This document shows, piece after piece, positions 38,936-50,389 of a DNA stretch of 64,000 nucleotides. Each line of letters starts with the position of its first letter. Position 1 is the stretch's first letter. The DNA comes from Nemania diffusa. Taxonomy: Eukaryota; Ascomycota; Sordariomycetes; Xylariales; Xylariaceae. The position numbers were made by a program, and so were the translations under genes. The notes under the pieces are model-generated. The model saw only the letters and a program-made list of their open reading frames with translations, made no database searches and was not told where the DNA came from. Location: positions 3,472,001 to 3,536,000 of the forward strand of contig JBBPUQ010000002.1 of the NCBI GenBank assembly GCA_038501195.1, given 5' to 3'.

Positions 38936-41900
38936 TCAATATAAGCCGTCATCGTCACTAGCCGTTGAGTCTTGGAATTGAGCGACAGCTTTCCCTTTCC
39001 CCTTTGCCCGGCCATTGGTGCTGCCATAGCTGGCGTATTGCTCCGCGTCTGTGTCATTGTCTTCTTCGTCGCCGCTGCCCGTGGCGATTGCTTTTCCCTT
39101 GCCCTTTGCCATGGCCTTCCCTTTACTCTTCCCGGCCTTCGAAAACGATCCGTTAAGCTCGGGTGACGCGGGAGGAATGGCCATGCCGGAATCCCCTCTC
39201 TGCTCCTGTTGCTTTTGTCTCCCGCCCTCAAATGTGGCGCGTACGCGCTCATAGTGTGCGAGCTCCCCGGCGCTCACGCTGGGAATGAGCTCTCGGTTGG
39301 CGTCTAGAAAGTCCTTCTCACTAACCATGACGGCAATATCCTCAGGCGTAGCGTAGTGGTCGAAGAAGTTGGCAGTTGAGATTGGGTGCACTGTCTCTGC
39401 ACGATTTGCATTGAGAGCTCGGATCTTGGCATCAACGGCAGCTGCTTGCCGCGTAACAGCCTTTAGCATCGCGTCGCTGCATAAAGCATAAAAGTCGGCA
39501 CCCGTGTATGTAAAAGGGAGCTGTTGAGCAACAGCGGTTAGGGAGACGGAGGGATGAATAGTAAACCTATGACACAGGATTAGTATTTATCCCCTTTTGA
39601 GACATTTAAGAGAATAGTTCGCAACTCACTTTCTGGTCAAGGCCTCCATTATCGTGAGTTGTTTCTCATGCGTGTCGGAGACCCCCAGGTAAAGCAACTT
39701 GTCAAACCTGCCGGGACGTAGAAGCGCCTGGTCGAGCAAGTCTGGTCGATTGGTCGCACCGATGACAAACACGCCGCCTCCCCCATCATCACCACCGGAC
39801 ATACCGTCAAGCTCGGCTAAAAGCTGCGATACGATACGATCCATGACGCCGCCGCTGTCACCCTGGTTTCCTCTCTTGGGCGCCACCGAATCGAGTTCGT
39901 CAAAGAACACAACACAAGGGCGCGCATCACGTGCACGCTGGAAAACCCTGCGCACGTTGGCTTCCGACTCACCAATATACATGTTCAGTAGCTCGGGGCC
40001 CTTGACACTGAAGAAGTTTAGGCTATACTCTGTCGCGATAGCCTTCGCAAGTAGCGTTTTTCCAGTTCCGGGCGGACCGTAGAACAAGATACCAGACCGT
40101 TTTTTCATGCCCTTAGCGAAGAGCTCCGGCCGTTCTAAGGGCAGCTGGATAGTCTCCATGACTGCCTCCTTGACGTTATTGAGACCGCCAACGTCATCCC
40201 AAGTCACATTCGGGATTTTTGGGGCGCCGATTGCGTCCGCGAAATTCTTGCGGGCTGCATCAACTGCGATATCAAAGTCAGATTTGGTCAGAGATCTAGC
40301 CGATGACCCCCCAGCCACCTGGATGTCACGAATAGTGATAGTCGTGTTCTCGTCGGATGCTTTTCTGGACAGGGACTCGAGGCGCGAGTCTCGGGCCACC
40401 ATTGCCCTCTCTACTACATCAACCAGGTCGCCTGCGACAAGGGCTGCCGTTTTGATAGCAACACCGCTAAGCTCCACATCAGGTGCTAAAGACACTCCTC
40501 GACTATCTACGATAGAACGCAGGATACCCTCACGTTCACCTTCATCGGGAGCACTCATCTCTATTTCGTGTGTGAAAAGACCTCGTACCCCATCTGGTAC
40601 TTTATCAACTTCAGTTGTAGTAGCGATCAAGACTCTTGCGTCAGCAAGGATTTCTTTTACAGCCGTTACCATTCGATCCGCTGTCAAAGCTTCGATGTGC
40701 CGAATGAGCAAGGTGCAATTTTCGGGACCACAGCTCATGGCACGATCAGCTCGTGCTTTCAGAAACCCCTCTGTCTTCACATCACTGCCTCCAGCGCCGC
40801 TTTCGTTGACTATGTCATAAGCGTCAATGGTAAAAGTATGAAGACCAATATCTGAACTGGCATTCAATGCGGCCGTTGCCTTTCCGATATTGCGTTGAGT
40901 TGATACGAGCAAGATTGCTATTGGGGGCATTTTTAAATGTATGGCTCGTTTGCTGGTTGCAGCTGCTATAAGCTCTCTTAGCCTTCTTCTTAGAGGTGAT
41001 ATAACCTTTTGAGAAGGCTGTTGGAGAGCTATGACTTGTGTCATAGATGTAGACTGAGGAAGCTGTTCCACGCGAAGATAAAATGGCCAATTGCTATCCT
41101 TTATACCCGGAATAGAACATGTAGTGCTACCGGACTGTGCGATCTGGGTTGAAGCAATATTCACGCAGGCCACGGCTCCCCATATGTCCTCATCATCCTC
41201 GTCATCCGGTATCTCTGGTTTTTGTCTCACTGTCTGGCTCACCCGGAACCAGGCAACACCATCGATTTTGGACGCGGTGCTAGAGAGCGATCGATTTGAT
41301 CCTGAAATTGCCAATAGATCATCGATGGCATGTCCTTCATTTGAGCCTACAGCCTCCTGCAAAGTCCTCCCTAGTTGTGTATCAATAGGTACAGCAATTA
41401 GATCACCGGTTCTCACGATACGCAAACTTCGCGCGAAATGACTCTTTAAGCCACCGAGTATAGCTGTTTGCAGAGCTTTCTCTGAAGAAAGGGGCGTTCG
41501 AATTTGCTGTATTGTCACGTCTCGGGCATAAGGTGGTCGAGACGCACTAGTTATTTTGGATTGGCCAGGCCTTAAAGGATAACCATGTCTCTTCAAGGGG
41601 GATAGGCGAACATAAGGCGTGTTCTCTAAGTTCGCAAGCAAAAGGGGAGACATATGAGCCCCAGGTCCTGTTGGCTTCTGGATCTGGGATTCAAAGAAAG
41701 ACAAGCGTCGACCTCCGGGTTCATGCTTCGAGCTCGGGATTCTCGTCATCGGTCGGCGCGCATAGCCGTCGGGAAGTCCAAAAATCTTAGCGGGCCGCCA
41801 ATCTAGCTCTTTGTCTGAATCCCTGAAGCTCCCTAATCCGAAAAGCCCTACCCCGTTCATTGGTGGTTCTTCGGCTGCTTCGACCCGTACCCAGTCTCCT

Positions 41901-43381
41901 GAAAAGCAACCGATCCGGGTTAACGAGTTGATATCGACAAAAACGAATGCCTCGTTGTCATCCTCAGCTGTTGGTCTAGGATGGAGCAACGCGACTGGGA
42001 TTGGATTGACTAAACCATTAGCTTTGAAAAGGCGGCCTTTGGGACGATCGGGACGCGCGGTTGTAGCTGTGAAGTTGGAGAACACAGATCCTGGGGTGTG
42101 CACACCGTTGGTTTTTCTGCCACGCCCGATTGTTCCAATAGTCATAGGTGTTCCTGGCTGCATTGTAGAAATACCGCTGACATTAGTTGTCGGCAAGGTG
42201 GGTATTGAAAGTGAAATCATGTCATCCATAGAATCATCCGATAGATTATCTTCATTCTCGACTTCTGATGCTTCGGTTTCCGTTTCTGTCACGAAATCCG
42301 AGTTCTCGTCTGGCACGTCCGTTTTGTCACGCTCCTCGGCTGCCGAGTAGAATTGGTCATTGGCAGTATCTTCGTCATCGTGGTTATTTCCGTTGAGGGT
42401 CCGGGCGGAGGTCATGGCCGCACGATCCGGCTTGGACTGAGAATGACCACGAGTTAAGATGATCCTGGTGGTTGGAGCTAGTATTCCCTGTGCTACTGGT
42501 TCACATAGCATGACCTTCCCCGGACTAGGAGGAACGTGGGTTATGGGATGCGGTGGCAAAGGCAGGGGGAATAGATCACCATTATGAACAACTTTGAGGG
42601 TACCTAAAGCAATACGTAGGGCTGCGGCAAGCCGCTTCGCAGGTGTATCAGGCGTGTCATGTCCTTTTCCTTTACTACTAGGATGATCTCTGAAGAAAGT
42701 GCCCTCGCCATTTTCCAATCTCCTGACGAGGTCACTCTCAAGATTGACAAAAACAGTATCAAGAGCGAGAGCGGCCACGTCTAAGATATGGATTTCAATG
42801 CCACTTCTGCTATGACTCGACAACTTGGACGGCGCAATCTGCTGGAGAGTGGTCGCGAAATTCTGGAGAGCGAAGGAGGAAGGGGAGAATTGTACGGTTG
42901 AATGCGCCAGGGCGGTCGACTTGGTTACGGGGACAACGGTCCAATTCGTGCGCTGGGGGGTCGCATCAGGAGCCCAGGGCGCGATGGCCACATGGTGAAC
43001 CTGCTGGGTGGGATAATTCTGGTCGATCTCATCGGAGTCTACGAAACTGTTAGATTTTCGCCCCGACGACCAGTATGGATAATTGGTAGGGAACGTGAGT
43101 TCTCAACAGAGACTGATGTGAACACACAAAGACTAGCTGGCTAGCAAACAAACCAGAGCAAGCATACCATGTTGGTGGAGGTGTGGAAATAGATCGGCGA
43201 AGAGGTCGTCAGACAAAATGCCCACGTCCCCTTTCACATGGTCGTCCAGGACCAATCGCGCAGAGATAGGAGGTTTATCCTGTCTCCGTCTCCGACTTCG
43301 TCTCCAAGTCGGCGCGTTCTTGCGATCATGGCGTAGAGCACGGCTTGATACCGGACTCGAAGCCAGACTCGAAGCTGCCAT
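38936..43381 (-). CDS. PEX6: Peroxisomal biogenesis factor 6, AAA ATPase (PEX6)
   Basis: Exons on the minus strand are 43381-43168, 43101-39630 and 39566-38936, giving 1438 codons; introns are 66 and 64 nt. The second intron has a TACTAAT branch and CATAG acceptor; the first uses GTATGC and a TTGAG acceptor, the least certain join. The N-terminus (ARLVLDDHVKGDVGILSDDLF, HHVAIAPWAPD, STVQFSPSSFALQ) matches fungal PEX6. The first AAA domain is degenerate. The second has Walker A GPPGTGKT (about residue 1080), Walker B VVFFDELDSVAPKRG (about 1135-1150) and GATNRPDLLDQALLRPGRFD. PEX6 with PEX1 extracts ubiquitinated PEX5 from the peroxisome membrane, allowing matrix-protein import. The last 100 or so residues are a Lys/Gly-rich (GKGKAMAKGKGKA) acidic-ended tail. 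Confidence 0.96.
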
Positions 43382-44726
43382 GGCTGCCGTCGCCCTCTCA
43401 CGGCTTGCGAGGTCAGGCCGTCAAGCTCAAAACGCAATGCGCCAGGTCGAATTCGACAAGAGATTATGGCTCCGCGACTTGCCCAATACTACCCATTGGA
43501 GGGTAGGGCTCGAATTTTTAAGCGATGGGAAGGAAAATCGCTTGCTTCTGTGGTCGCCGTCGGCGAGGGGGAAATTCTTGTCGCGAGTGAGCAAAATGGA
43601 CAGCACATGTTCTAGATGAATTGACCCTTTTAGGATACTGTACGCACGGTACCTACTATAGGTACATGGCATTGCAGGCAGGCAGATTTGGCCGAGGCAC
43701 AGGGCGGCATAGCTCGGAGGTTGTGGAGCCTTAGGCCTAAGTAGAGGCCGGAGATTCATCATTCTCAACACCGATATATACCTAGGTACCTAGGTACAGC
43801 GCTACCAGATATCTACATTCATATTGGATCAGTACTCTACATTAGGTACCTATCATGAAATACCTCAGGTATTTTTCAAGTATCACACATATCTAGGTAA
43901 ATCTCACAAGTTTCTAGTTTGTCATATTTCATTCATCGGTTTGGCTTTTCGCGAACAACGTGTGTCTGTCTGTCAACTGTAATTAAAGTATAGAGTATAT
44001 AGGCTCCAACATTTTAGGCTTTAGTGGATCGCTGTAAAACGTAACTAGGTCTTTCAGCGTAGCACTACCTATGTAGATAGTATGCAACACCAATGCACGA
44101 TAAATTAGTTAAGAGATCAGCCATTGGAGCTTTGACGTACTGTCGTATAGCAGAGATGCTTAAAGAACCAACCTAGATCGTAAGCAAGCAAGATCTATCT
44201 AGAGATCTTCGCATAGGCACCTTAGCATCAAAATCGAAAATCTTCTCCAGGGACGAACTAGTCTATGCGCTAGGTATAGTCTTCAGAGGTGACTTGCGGC
44301 GGCCTATAGGGTGTGTGACGTAAGAGGACTTTGGTTTAAGCATTGATCTGCTTGCGCCGAATAGGAGGTACCTGTAGGAACTTATATAAAGCAGTTGTCA
44401 AGAATCTTATCTTTCATTCGAAAAGGCTTGATATTGATGACAAGGGGCTAGACCAGTACCCCTACAGTATAACCTTTTATTAAGATTATAGCACCAGGGG
44501 GAAACCGTCAATACTCAACTACCCCAGTTATATATAACTTTATCACCAACTTAGTCATGACGTGACTCGCATACTCGCACACCTTGGGCTTTTAGAGAGC
44601 TTACTATTGCTTTTCCCGCGACAACAGCGGCTTGAATATTTAACCAACTTTACTAATATCCCCTACTGTTTAAACTCGCATCTCTCGTGCGTCGAAAGCC
44701 GACTTATCAAAAGACATAGGTACATA
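43382..44726. other. Shared upstream region of the divergent PEX6 and lipase genes
   Basis: About 1.35 kb between two divergent start codons, the likely location of both promoters. It contains a clean cctaggtacctaggta palindromic word at 43781-43796 and related words from 43650 on. No gene is supported. An upstream in-frame ATG at 44562 would extend the lipase by 55 residues. Confidence 0.55.
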
Positions 44727-46961
44727 ATGAGACAGGTTGTTGACGACGGCGGGCAGAACACTTCCGCCTCACCGTCTTCGAGCACCCCTGCTACGAGCAC
44801 TGCGGCCGATTTTGTCAACCAATCCGCAAAACTTTCCCTCAAGAAACCCTTGAGCCCCGGCGACCCAGGCTCGGTCGCCGTGGAAGCGCGATTCGTTACG
44901 CCCGATGATGCTGTCATAGTGACTGCCGATGGCAACCGTCTTCCGCCAGTTCCTCTCCAAGAGGCCTACAAACTGAATGCGCTGAGAGATGAGATGAATA
45001 GCGAGGTCTTAGAACAGCGTGCCAACCCCGAGGGCCCCGAGGGAAGCGAAATTGAACTTGCATCTCTGACGAGGCGCAACGAGGGGAAGTTTGCCGCAAA
45101 GTTCGTCTTCGAGCCACCTCTCGGCGAGAATGGCGAGGCTTCGCAACGGCTTATGGGCGACTCGAAAAGGTCGATGCCGCCATCACATACGCACCCGCTC
45201 TTCCCGCCGCTTCCGTTATACGGCCCTCCGTCTCTGCTCCGAAATCTACAATGTTGGACATTTCGGACATCATCCTTCTTTCTAAGCGCAGGTTTTCTCG
45301 GCGTCATAGTGCTGGGGGCTTTGTTCACGAGCATACCGACGGTATGTAACAGTATATGGCTTCGGCTCACATTTCGAAATCCCGACGCTTCGAGACCGTT
45401 CTACGAAGAAGAGGTGCGGCGGCGTAGCGTGCGAAAAGAACAGGAAAAGCTGTGGAAGAGGAGAAAATCATTCAGTCGAGGCAATGATGGCCAGGAGTGT
45501 CCATTGAGTAGCGACGGGTTCACCCCGACAGAGGGAGGGCCAGACCCCATCATATGCGACGTGGGATATTATGCGCGTCGCGTGGGTTTAGATATGGAAG
45601 AGTTCCATGTGCAGACAGAAGATGGTTTTATAATCGACCTGTGGCATATCTACGACCCAAGGGAGTACACCCAATTAGATGACGCCGAAAGATCTGATCG
45701 GGGACCAGAACCCTTCACTGGCGAATCCAAAAAAAGACTGAAAGACCCAAACCAGAAGCCCAAGTTCCCCGTGCTCCTGATGCATGGTTTGCTTCAGAGC
45801 GCTGGCGCGTATTGCGTTAATGACGACGACTCGTTGGCCTTCTATCTCTGCAAGTCCGGATATGACGTCTGGTTAGGCAACAATAGATGTGGCTTTCGTC
45901 CGAAGCATGCACTTCTAGATTATTCGGACCCACGCATGTGGTGTTGGAACATCCGGCAGATGGGAATATTCGACTTACCAGCCTTAACATCACGGGTGCT
46001 TCACGAGACCGGCTTTGAGAAGATTGGCCTGGTTGCTCATTCACAGGGGTCAACAGAGACGTTCGTGGCCCTGGCAAAAGAACAACGCCCAGAACTCGGC
46101 GAGAAGCTCACCGTCTTTTGCGCCCTTGCGCCGGCCGCCTACGCCGGCCCTTTAATTGGCAAGATGTACTTCAAGTTCATGCGAGTGATATCGCCAGCTC
46201 TATTCCGTCTAATGTTCGGCATTCACGCGTTCATACCCATCATGATGACTATGCATTCCATTTTAGACCCCCGTATTTACGGCTGGCTTGGATACAAGGT
46301 CTTCTCGTTTCTCTTTGACTGGACCGACGAGCGTTGGGATCGCGAGCTGAAGAACCGTATGTTTCAGTTTGCTCCCGTGTACGTCAGCGCCGAATCTATG
46401 CGCTGGTGGCTTGGAAGAGAGTGTTTCGCAAAACATAAGTGCATCCTCTCTACAAAGGATGAGTGGCGCTCTGAAGAGAGAGAAGACAGAGAAGGTGAGA
46501 CAGACGGTCCTCTAGCCCATCCCGATACATCACATTTTCCGCATAAGAACTCGAACCCGACACCGTCACGTAGGTCGGCGGATCAGCCGAGGCGAAAAAC
46601 TAGAGGATCGACTGCATGGTACAATGAAAAGGCACCGCCATTTGCTCTATGGGTAGCCGGAAACGATGATTTAGTCAACGGGGAGAGGCTCCTCCGCCGT
46701 TTTGATCGAGGCAGAGAGCCACACGTCAAGGTGGTTCACAGCAAAGTCATACCTGAATACGAACATCTGGATGTCATATGGGCAGTAGATGCCGTGAGCC
46801 AGGTGTTCAAGGAAGTCCGAGAAGTGTTGTGGAAAACGTGCCATGCTAGAGATCGATGCAGGATCCCACTAGGGTGTGAGTCAGTTGCAGCTTGGGCACC
46901 TGAAGATACCGAAACAGGTACAGAAAATGTTGAGCAATCGAGTAGCGACTCGCCTTGTTGA
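44727..46961 (+). CDS. Membrane-anchored AB-hydrolase-associated lipase (steryl ester/triacylglycerol lipase, TGL1/YEH type)
   Basis: A single exon. I prefer ATG 44727 (MRQVVDDGGQNTSA, 744 codons) to the earlier in-frame ATG 44562, whose extra 55 residues look like leader translation. A polar N-terminus of about 180 residues precedes a membrane segment (FFLSAGFLGVIVLGALF). The AB-hydrolase-associated lipase module follows: EEFHVQTEDGFIIDLWHI, the oxyanion-hole region LLMHGLLQSAGAYCVN, and WLGNNRCGFRP. The nucleophile elbow is GLVAHSQGS (Ser about 439), then WVAGNDDLV (Asp 647/648) and YEHLDVIWA (His about 680), a complete triad. A disordered Arg/Ser/Pro insert sits between the nucleophile and Asp parts. 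Yeast relatives hydrolyse steryl esters at lipid droplets or the plasma membrane. Substrate and location here are inferred from the family. Confidence 0.9.
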   Translation: MRQVVDDGGQNTSASPSSSTPATSTAADFVNQSAKLSLKKPLSPGDPGSVAVEARFVTPDDAVIVTADGNRLPPVPLQEAYKLNALRDEMNSEVLEQRANPEGPEGSEIELASLTRRNEGKFAAKFVFEPPLGENGEASQRLMGDSKRSMPPSHTHPLFPPLPLYGPPSLLRNLQCWTFRTSSFFLSAGFLGVIVLGALFTSIPTVCNSIWLRLTFRNPDASRPFYEEEVRRRSVRKEQEKLWKRRKSFSRGNDGQECPLSSDGFTPTEGGPDPIICDVGYYARRVGLDMEEFHVQTEDGFIIDLWHIYDPREYTQLDDAERSDRGPEPFTGESKKRLKDPNQKPKFPVLLMHGLLQSAGAYCVNDDDSLAFYLCKSGYDVWLGNNRCGFRPKHALLDYSDPRMWCWNIRQMGIFDLPALTSRVLHETGFEKIGLVAHSQGSTETFVALAKEQRPELGEKLTVFCALAPAAYAGPLIGKMYFKFMRVISPALFRLMFGIHAFIPIMMTMHSILDPRIYGWLGYKVFSFLFDWTDERWDRELKNRMFQFAPVYVSAESMRWWLGRECFAKHKCILSTKDEWRSEEREDREGETDGPLAHPDTSHFPHKNSNPTPSRRSADQPRRKTRGSTAWYNEKAPPFALWVAGNDDLVNGERLLRRFDRGREPHVKVVHSKVIPEYEHLDVIWAVDAVSQVFKEVREVLWKTCHARDRCRIPLGCESVAAWAPEDTETGTENVEQSSSDSPC

Positions 46962-47651
46962 ACGCCATAGATCTATACTTAATATGGCGAGAACAAGTTA
47001 TATAGACGACACGGTATTGGAGGCACCATTGGTTATAGATTAATTCGATTCATACCATTTGAATAGAATCCGTAGCGCTGTTTATGGATAGACAATCCAG
47101 TTTTTTCTAACTTTTTTCTCTCTTTTTCTTTTTATTCCTGCTGTCTGTCCTAGAGAGAATGTTGACTACCTCCTCAGCACTATATACATAGTACATGTAT
47201 CCCGTGATATGTCGGGGTTCCACTTATCTACATATGTAAAGGTATGCATGTGGGTTGTAGGTACCGGACCTACATATGTGCATGAGGTAGTATCTATACC
47301 TCCCCCACTGTATCCCCATCATTCCTGATTAGTTTTATCTGGGGCCCCGAGGTCCAGCAAACGCCGAACCCGCTACAAACCGGCGTTTCCGGCTAGAGGG
47401 GCGTTCAAAGGGGTAAACAAGTAGGTATCTAGTCTAATTGAGTGGCTAGCAGGATTATGGGCATACTTAGAAATCGCACCTACCTAGGTAGATAGAATCT
47501 GCTATCTTGTCAATCTAGTGTCAGACCCAATTCTACTTTTTAACGAGTCTCAGTTGCTTTAATCTCTACACCCATCCCATCGTGTAAGCTGAATGAATTC
47601 TGTTGCAACACTAAAGAGTAACAGCAGCGCCAAAACGCCACCACTACCACC
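46962..47651. other. Intergenic between lipase and acyl-CoA ligase
   Basis: About 0.7 kb, with a poly-T/C stretch after the lipase stop and many TACCTA/TAGGTA words from 47180 to 47500. No gene was seen. Confidence 0.6.
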
Positions 47652-49691
47652 ATGCCTGTGAAACCGTTATACGAAGACATTGACATCCCCAATGTCGATC
47701 TCTGGGCTTTCCTCTTTGAGAGAAAAGATAAACCATGGCCCGATAACAAAGGTAGGTAACTCTCCTCGCACTCAATTAAGGCTCATGTGAGCCGCGTCTA
47801 GACCATGGTATACCTAGGTATACTAACTAACTAGTCTTACAGAGATCTATATAGACGCCGTCACAAAACGGTCGTATACCTGGCTACAGGTTAAGAACAC
47901 TGCTATTGAATTTGGCCGCGGGTTGCGTTCGCAATGGGGGTTTAAGAAGGGCGATGTCTTGGGATTCTTTACTCCCAATAGCGTCGACTATGCGCCCGTC
48001 TTCTTCGGTGCCCACTACGTCGGCGGCGCCGCTAGTACTGCCAACCCGACCTACACGGCAAAAGAGCTTGCGTTCCAGATGAAGGACTCGGGAGCTAAGG
48101 GTATCGTCACCCAGCTACCGATGCTGTCTGTTGCACAGGAAGCTGCCCGTGCTATCGGCCTACCTGAGGACCGCATCATTCTCCTCGGCGATGCCCGTGA
48201 TCCCAGCGGAAAGTTCAAGCATTTCACCGAGATCAAGCCCACAGGTCTCCTGGGGGCTTTCAACTTGGGGCCCACACGCGTGGATCCGAAAACAGATCTT
48301 GCGTTTCTGGTGTATTCCTCAGGTACAACAGGGTTGCCTAAGGGGGTCCAGCTAACACACTTTAACATTATCTCCAATATTTCCCAGCTGGACTACGTTG
48401 ATAGATTTAATGGAATTTACCACGCTGGCGGGCCGGACGGGCAAGGTGACAAGCAATTGGCTATTTTGCCCTTCTTCCATGTCTATGTAAGTCTAATCAC
48501 CTACACTCGACTTATGAGGCTGGCCTAACGCAAAAGCTAGGGCCTTACATGTATTGCACTCACGGGCATCCGCATAGGGCTACCGGTGATAATTCTACCT
48601 AAATTTGAGCTGGAAAAAGCGTGCCAGGCAATTCAGGAATTTGGAATCACATTTGCGTCAGTCCCGCCGCCAGTAGTGCTAGCGCTGGCTAAGCACCCAG
48701 CCGTCTCAAAATACGATCTTTCGACAGTCAAATTCATGGTGAGCAGTTTCCGAGATTCATTTCTTCATGTCGCGGCAGAGTTCGGGGATCAAGGCCTCCT
48801 CTTATGTCAAAATTATGTCCTAGAAGCTTCTCATGGTTTCGAAACATTCACATATCTTGCCCAAAATAGCGATAACTGATCCTGAGTGTTGCATACAGAA
48901 CTCCGGCGCTGCGCCGTTAGGCCGTGACCTCGTTGAAATGGTCTGGGACCGGCTAACGATTCCCATTATGCAAGGCTACGGGCTATCAGAGACATCTCCG
49001 ACGCTCACCAAGGGTGTCATTGCCGATTGGAAGCGGTACAATGGATCCGCAGGGAAGCTGTTACCGAACATCGAGGCCATGATTGTCGACCTCGAAGGAA
49101 AGGAGCTACCCATCGGTAAAGAGGGCGAGCTATGGGTGAAGGGTCCTAACGTCTTCCCTGGCTATCTCAACCGCCCAGAACTGCAAAATGATACCTTCAG
49201 CGAAGACGGTTATTTTAAGACGGGTGATATTGGATATTTCGATGACAGGGGGAATTTATACATCACCGACAGACTTAAGGAATTAATCAAATATAGTGAG
49301 TATACCGTTCTCATAAATCACGCATCGATAGAGCTATATGGCTAACAGAAGCGAAACAGAGGGCTTTCAAGTAGCACCCGCGGAGCTCGAGGCTATTCTG
49401 CAAGGTCACAAAGACATCGCAGACGCCTGTGTCATCCCAGCTCATGACCGACAACGAGAAACCGAAGTTCCACGAGCGTATTTAGTCCTGAAGCCTGGGA
49501 TACCACGCGACGATTCCAAGGCGCAGGAGATCACGGCGTGGCTCGACAGCCGCGTTGCCGAGCACAAGAAGCTCCGAGGCGGCATACGGTTTATCGACGA
49601 GATACCGAAGAACGCCAGCGGGAAACTACTACGCCGAGTCCTCAAAGACATAGCCAAGGCTGAGGACCGCGCGGCTGGGGCAAAACTGTGA
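47652..49691 (+). CDS. Peroxisomal acyl-CoA / 4-coumarate-CoA ligase-like enzyme (PTS1 -AKL)
   Basis: Five exons: 47652-47751, 47843-48486, 48541-48738, 48899-49295 and 49360-49691, giving 556 codons. Intron 1 has TACTAACTAAC before its acceptor. The other donors are GTAAGT, GTGAGC and GTGAGT, and conserved junctions (FFHVY-GLTC, KFM-NSGAAPLG, KY-KGFQVAPAELE) fit. Adenylate-forming landmarks are YSSGTTGLPKG (residues 191-201), MQGYGLSETSP, YFKTGDIGYFD, the hinge RLKELIKYKGFQ and the catalytic Lys in IPKNASGKLLRR. The protein ends AKL, a canonical peroxisomal targeting signal 1. It therefore probably activates fatty or aromatic carboxylic acids inside peroxisomes for beta-oxidation or secondary metabolism. 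The fold cannot separate coumarate from medium-chain acyl substrates. The gene follows the lipase on the same strand. Confidence 0.93.
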
Positions 49692-50389
49692 TGAGCCTTT
49701 ATGCATAGCGGAGATTTGCAATAAGTAGACTGCAAGGAGAATATGTAACCTAAAGATAGCATCAGCCTGCGTTGGATCGATCCCTTTGCAAGTTTGCGGT
49801 GTACAGATGTAAACTACATAATTACAGGACTTAGACGCCATATCAGTTGGCTGTCCTGTTACAAGAAGATTGATACCTGATGATAGTAGAACAGATAATC
49901 TTAGCCTTAGTTATAAATGGGACAATTTATTCGACATTTATACTATACTTCATAATCTCCACACTCTACATAAACGCAGTACTAAAAGCGAATAAACTCT
50001 TAGGTTATTCTTATTGTTGAGGTATCTTAATTTGAACATGTATAAGTGTAAACATGGAATGGCTCCTCTAAGTATATACATATAAGTGTATACACCTCGG
50101 TGGCAGGACTGGGAAATCATTGCCACCCTCTAATGTAAACATGGCTATCTAAAAACATTCATAGACTGCCAAAGGCGTAACTATGTACACATGTCGCCCA
50201 GTTGAAAACGCCGGTATGTCAATGCCGATGCCTTCGTCCTCGAGTCATAACCACTTTCCCTAAAAGTACAAGATTTCGATTCTCGTTTGCTACGGCAATC
50301 GCTGTATATTTCGCCTCGGATTTATACGTCAATCGCCCCTTTGGTTTTATTTTTATTTTATTTTTTTTTTCTCTTCTTCAGTTTAAGCT
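49692..50389. other. Intergenic between convergent genes
   Basis: About 0.7 kb between the ligase stop and the ATP11 stop. A T-rich stretch near 50346-50375 lies just beyond the ATP11 end and could belong to its 3' region. No gene. Confidence 0.6.

Noticed and set aside
44562..44726. Longer lipase start at 44562
   Set aside because: The extra 55 residues show no family-like sequence and lie in AT-rich leader DNA; ATG 44727 gives a more ordinary N-terminus, though this is not proven.
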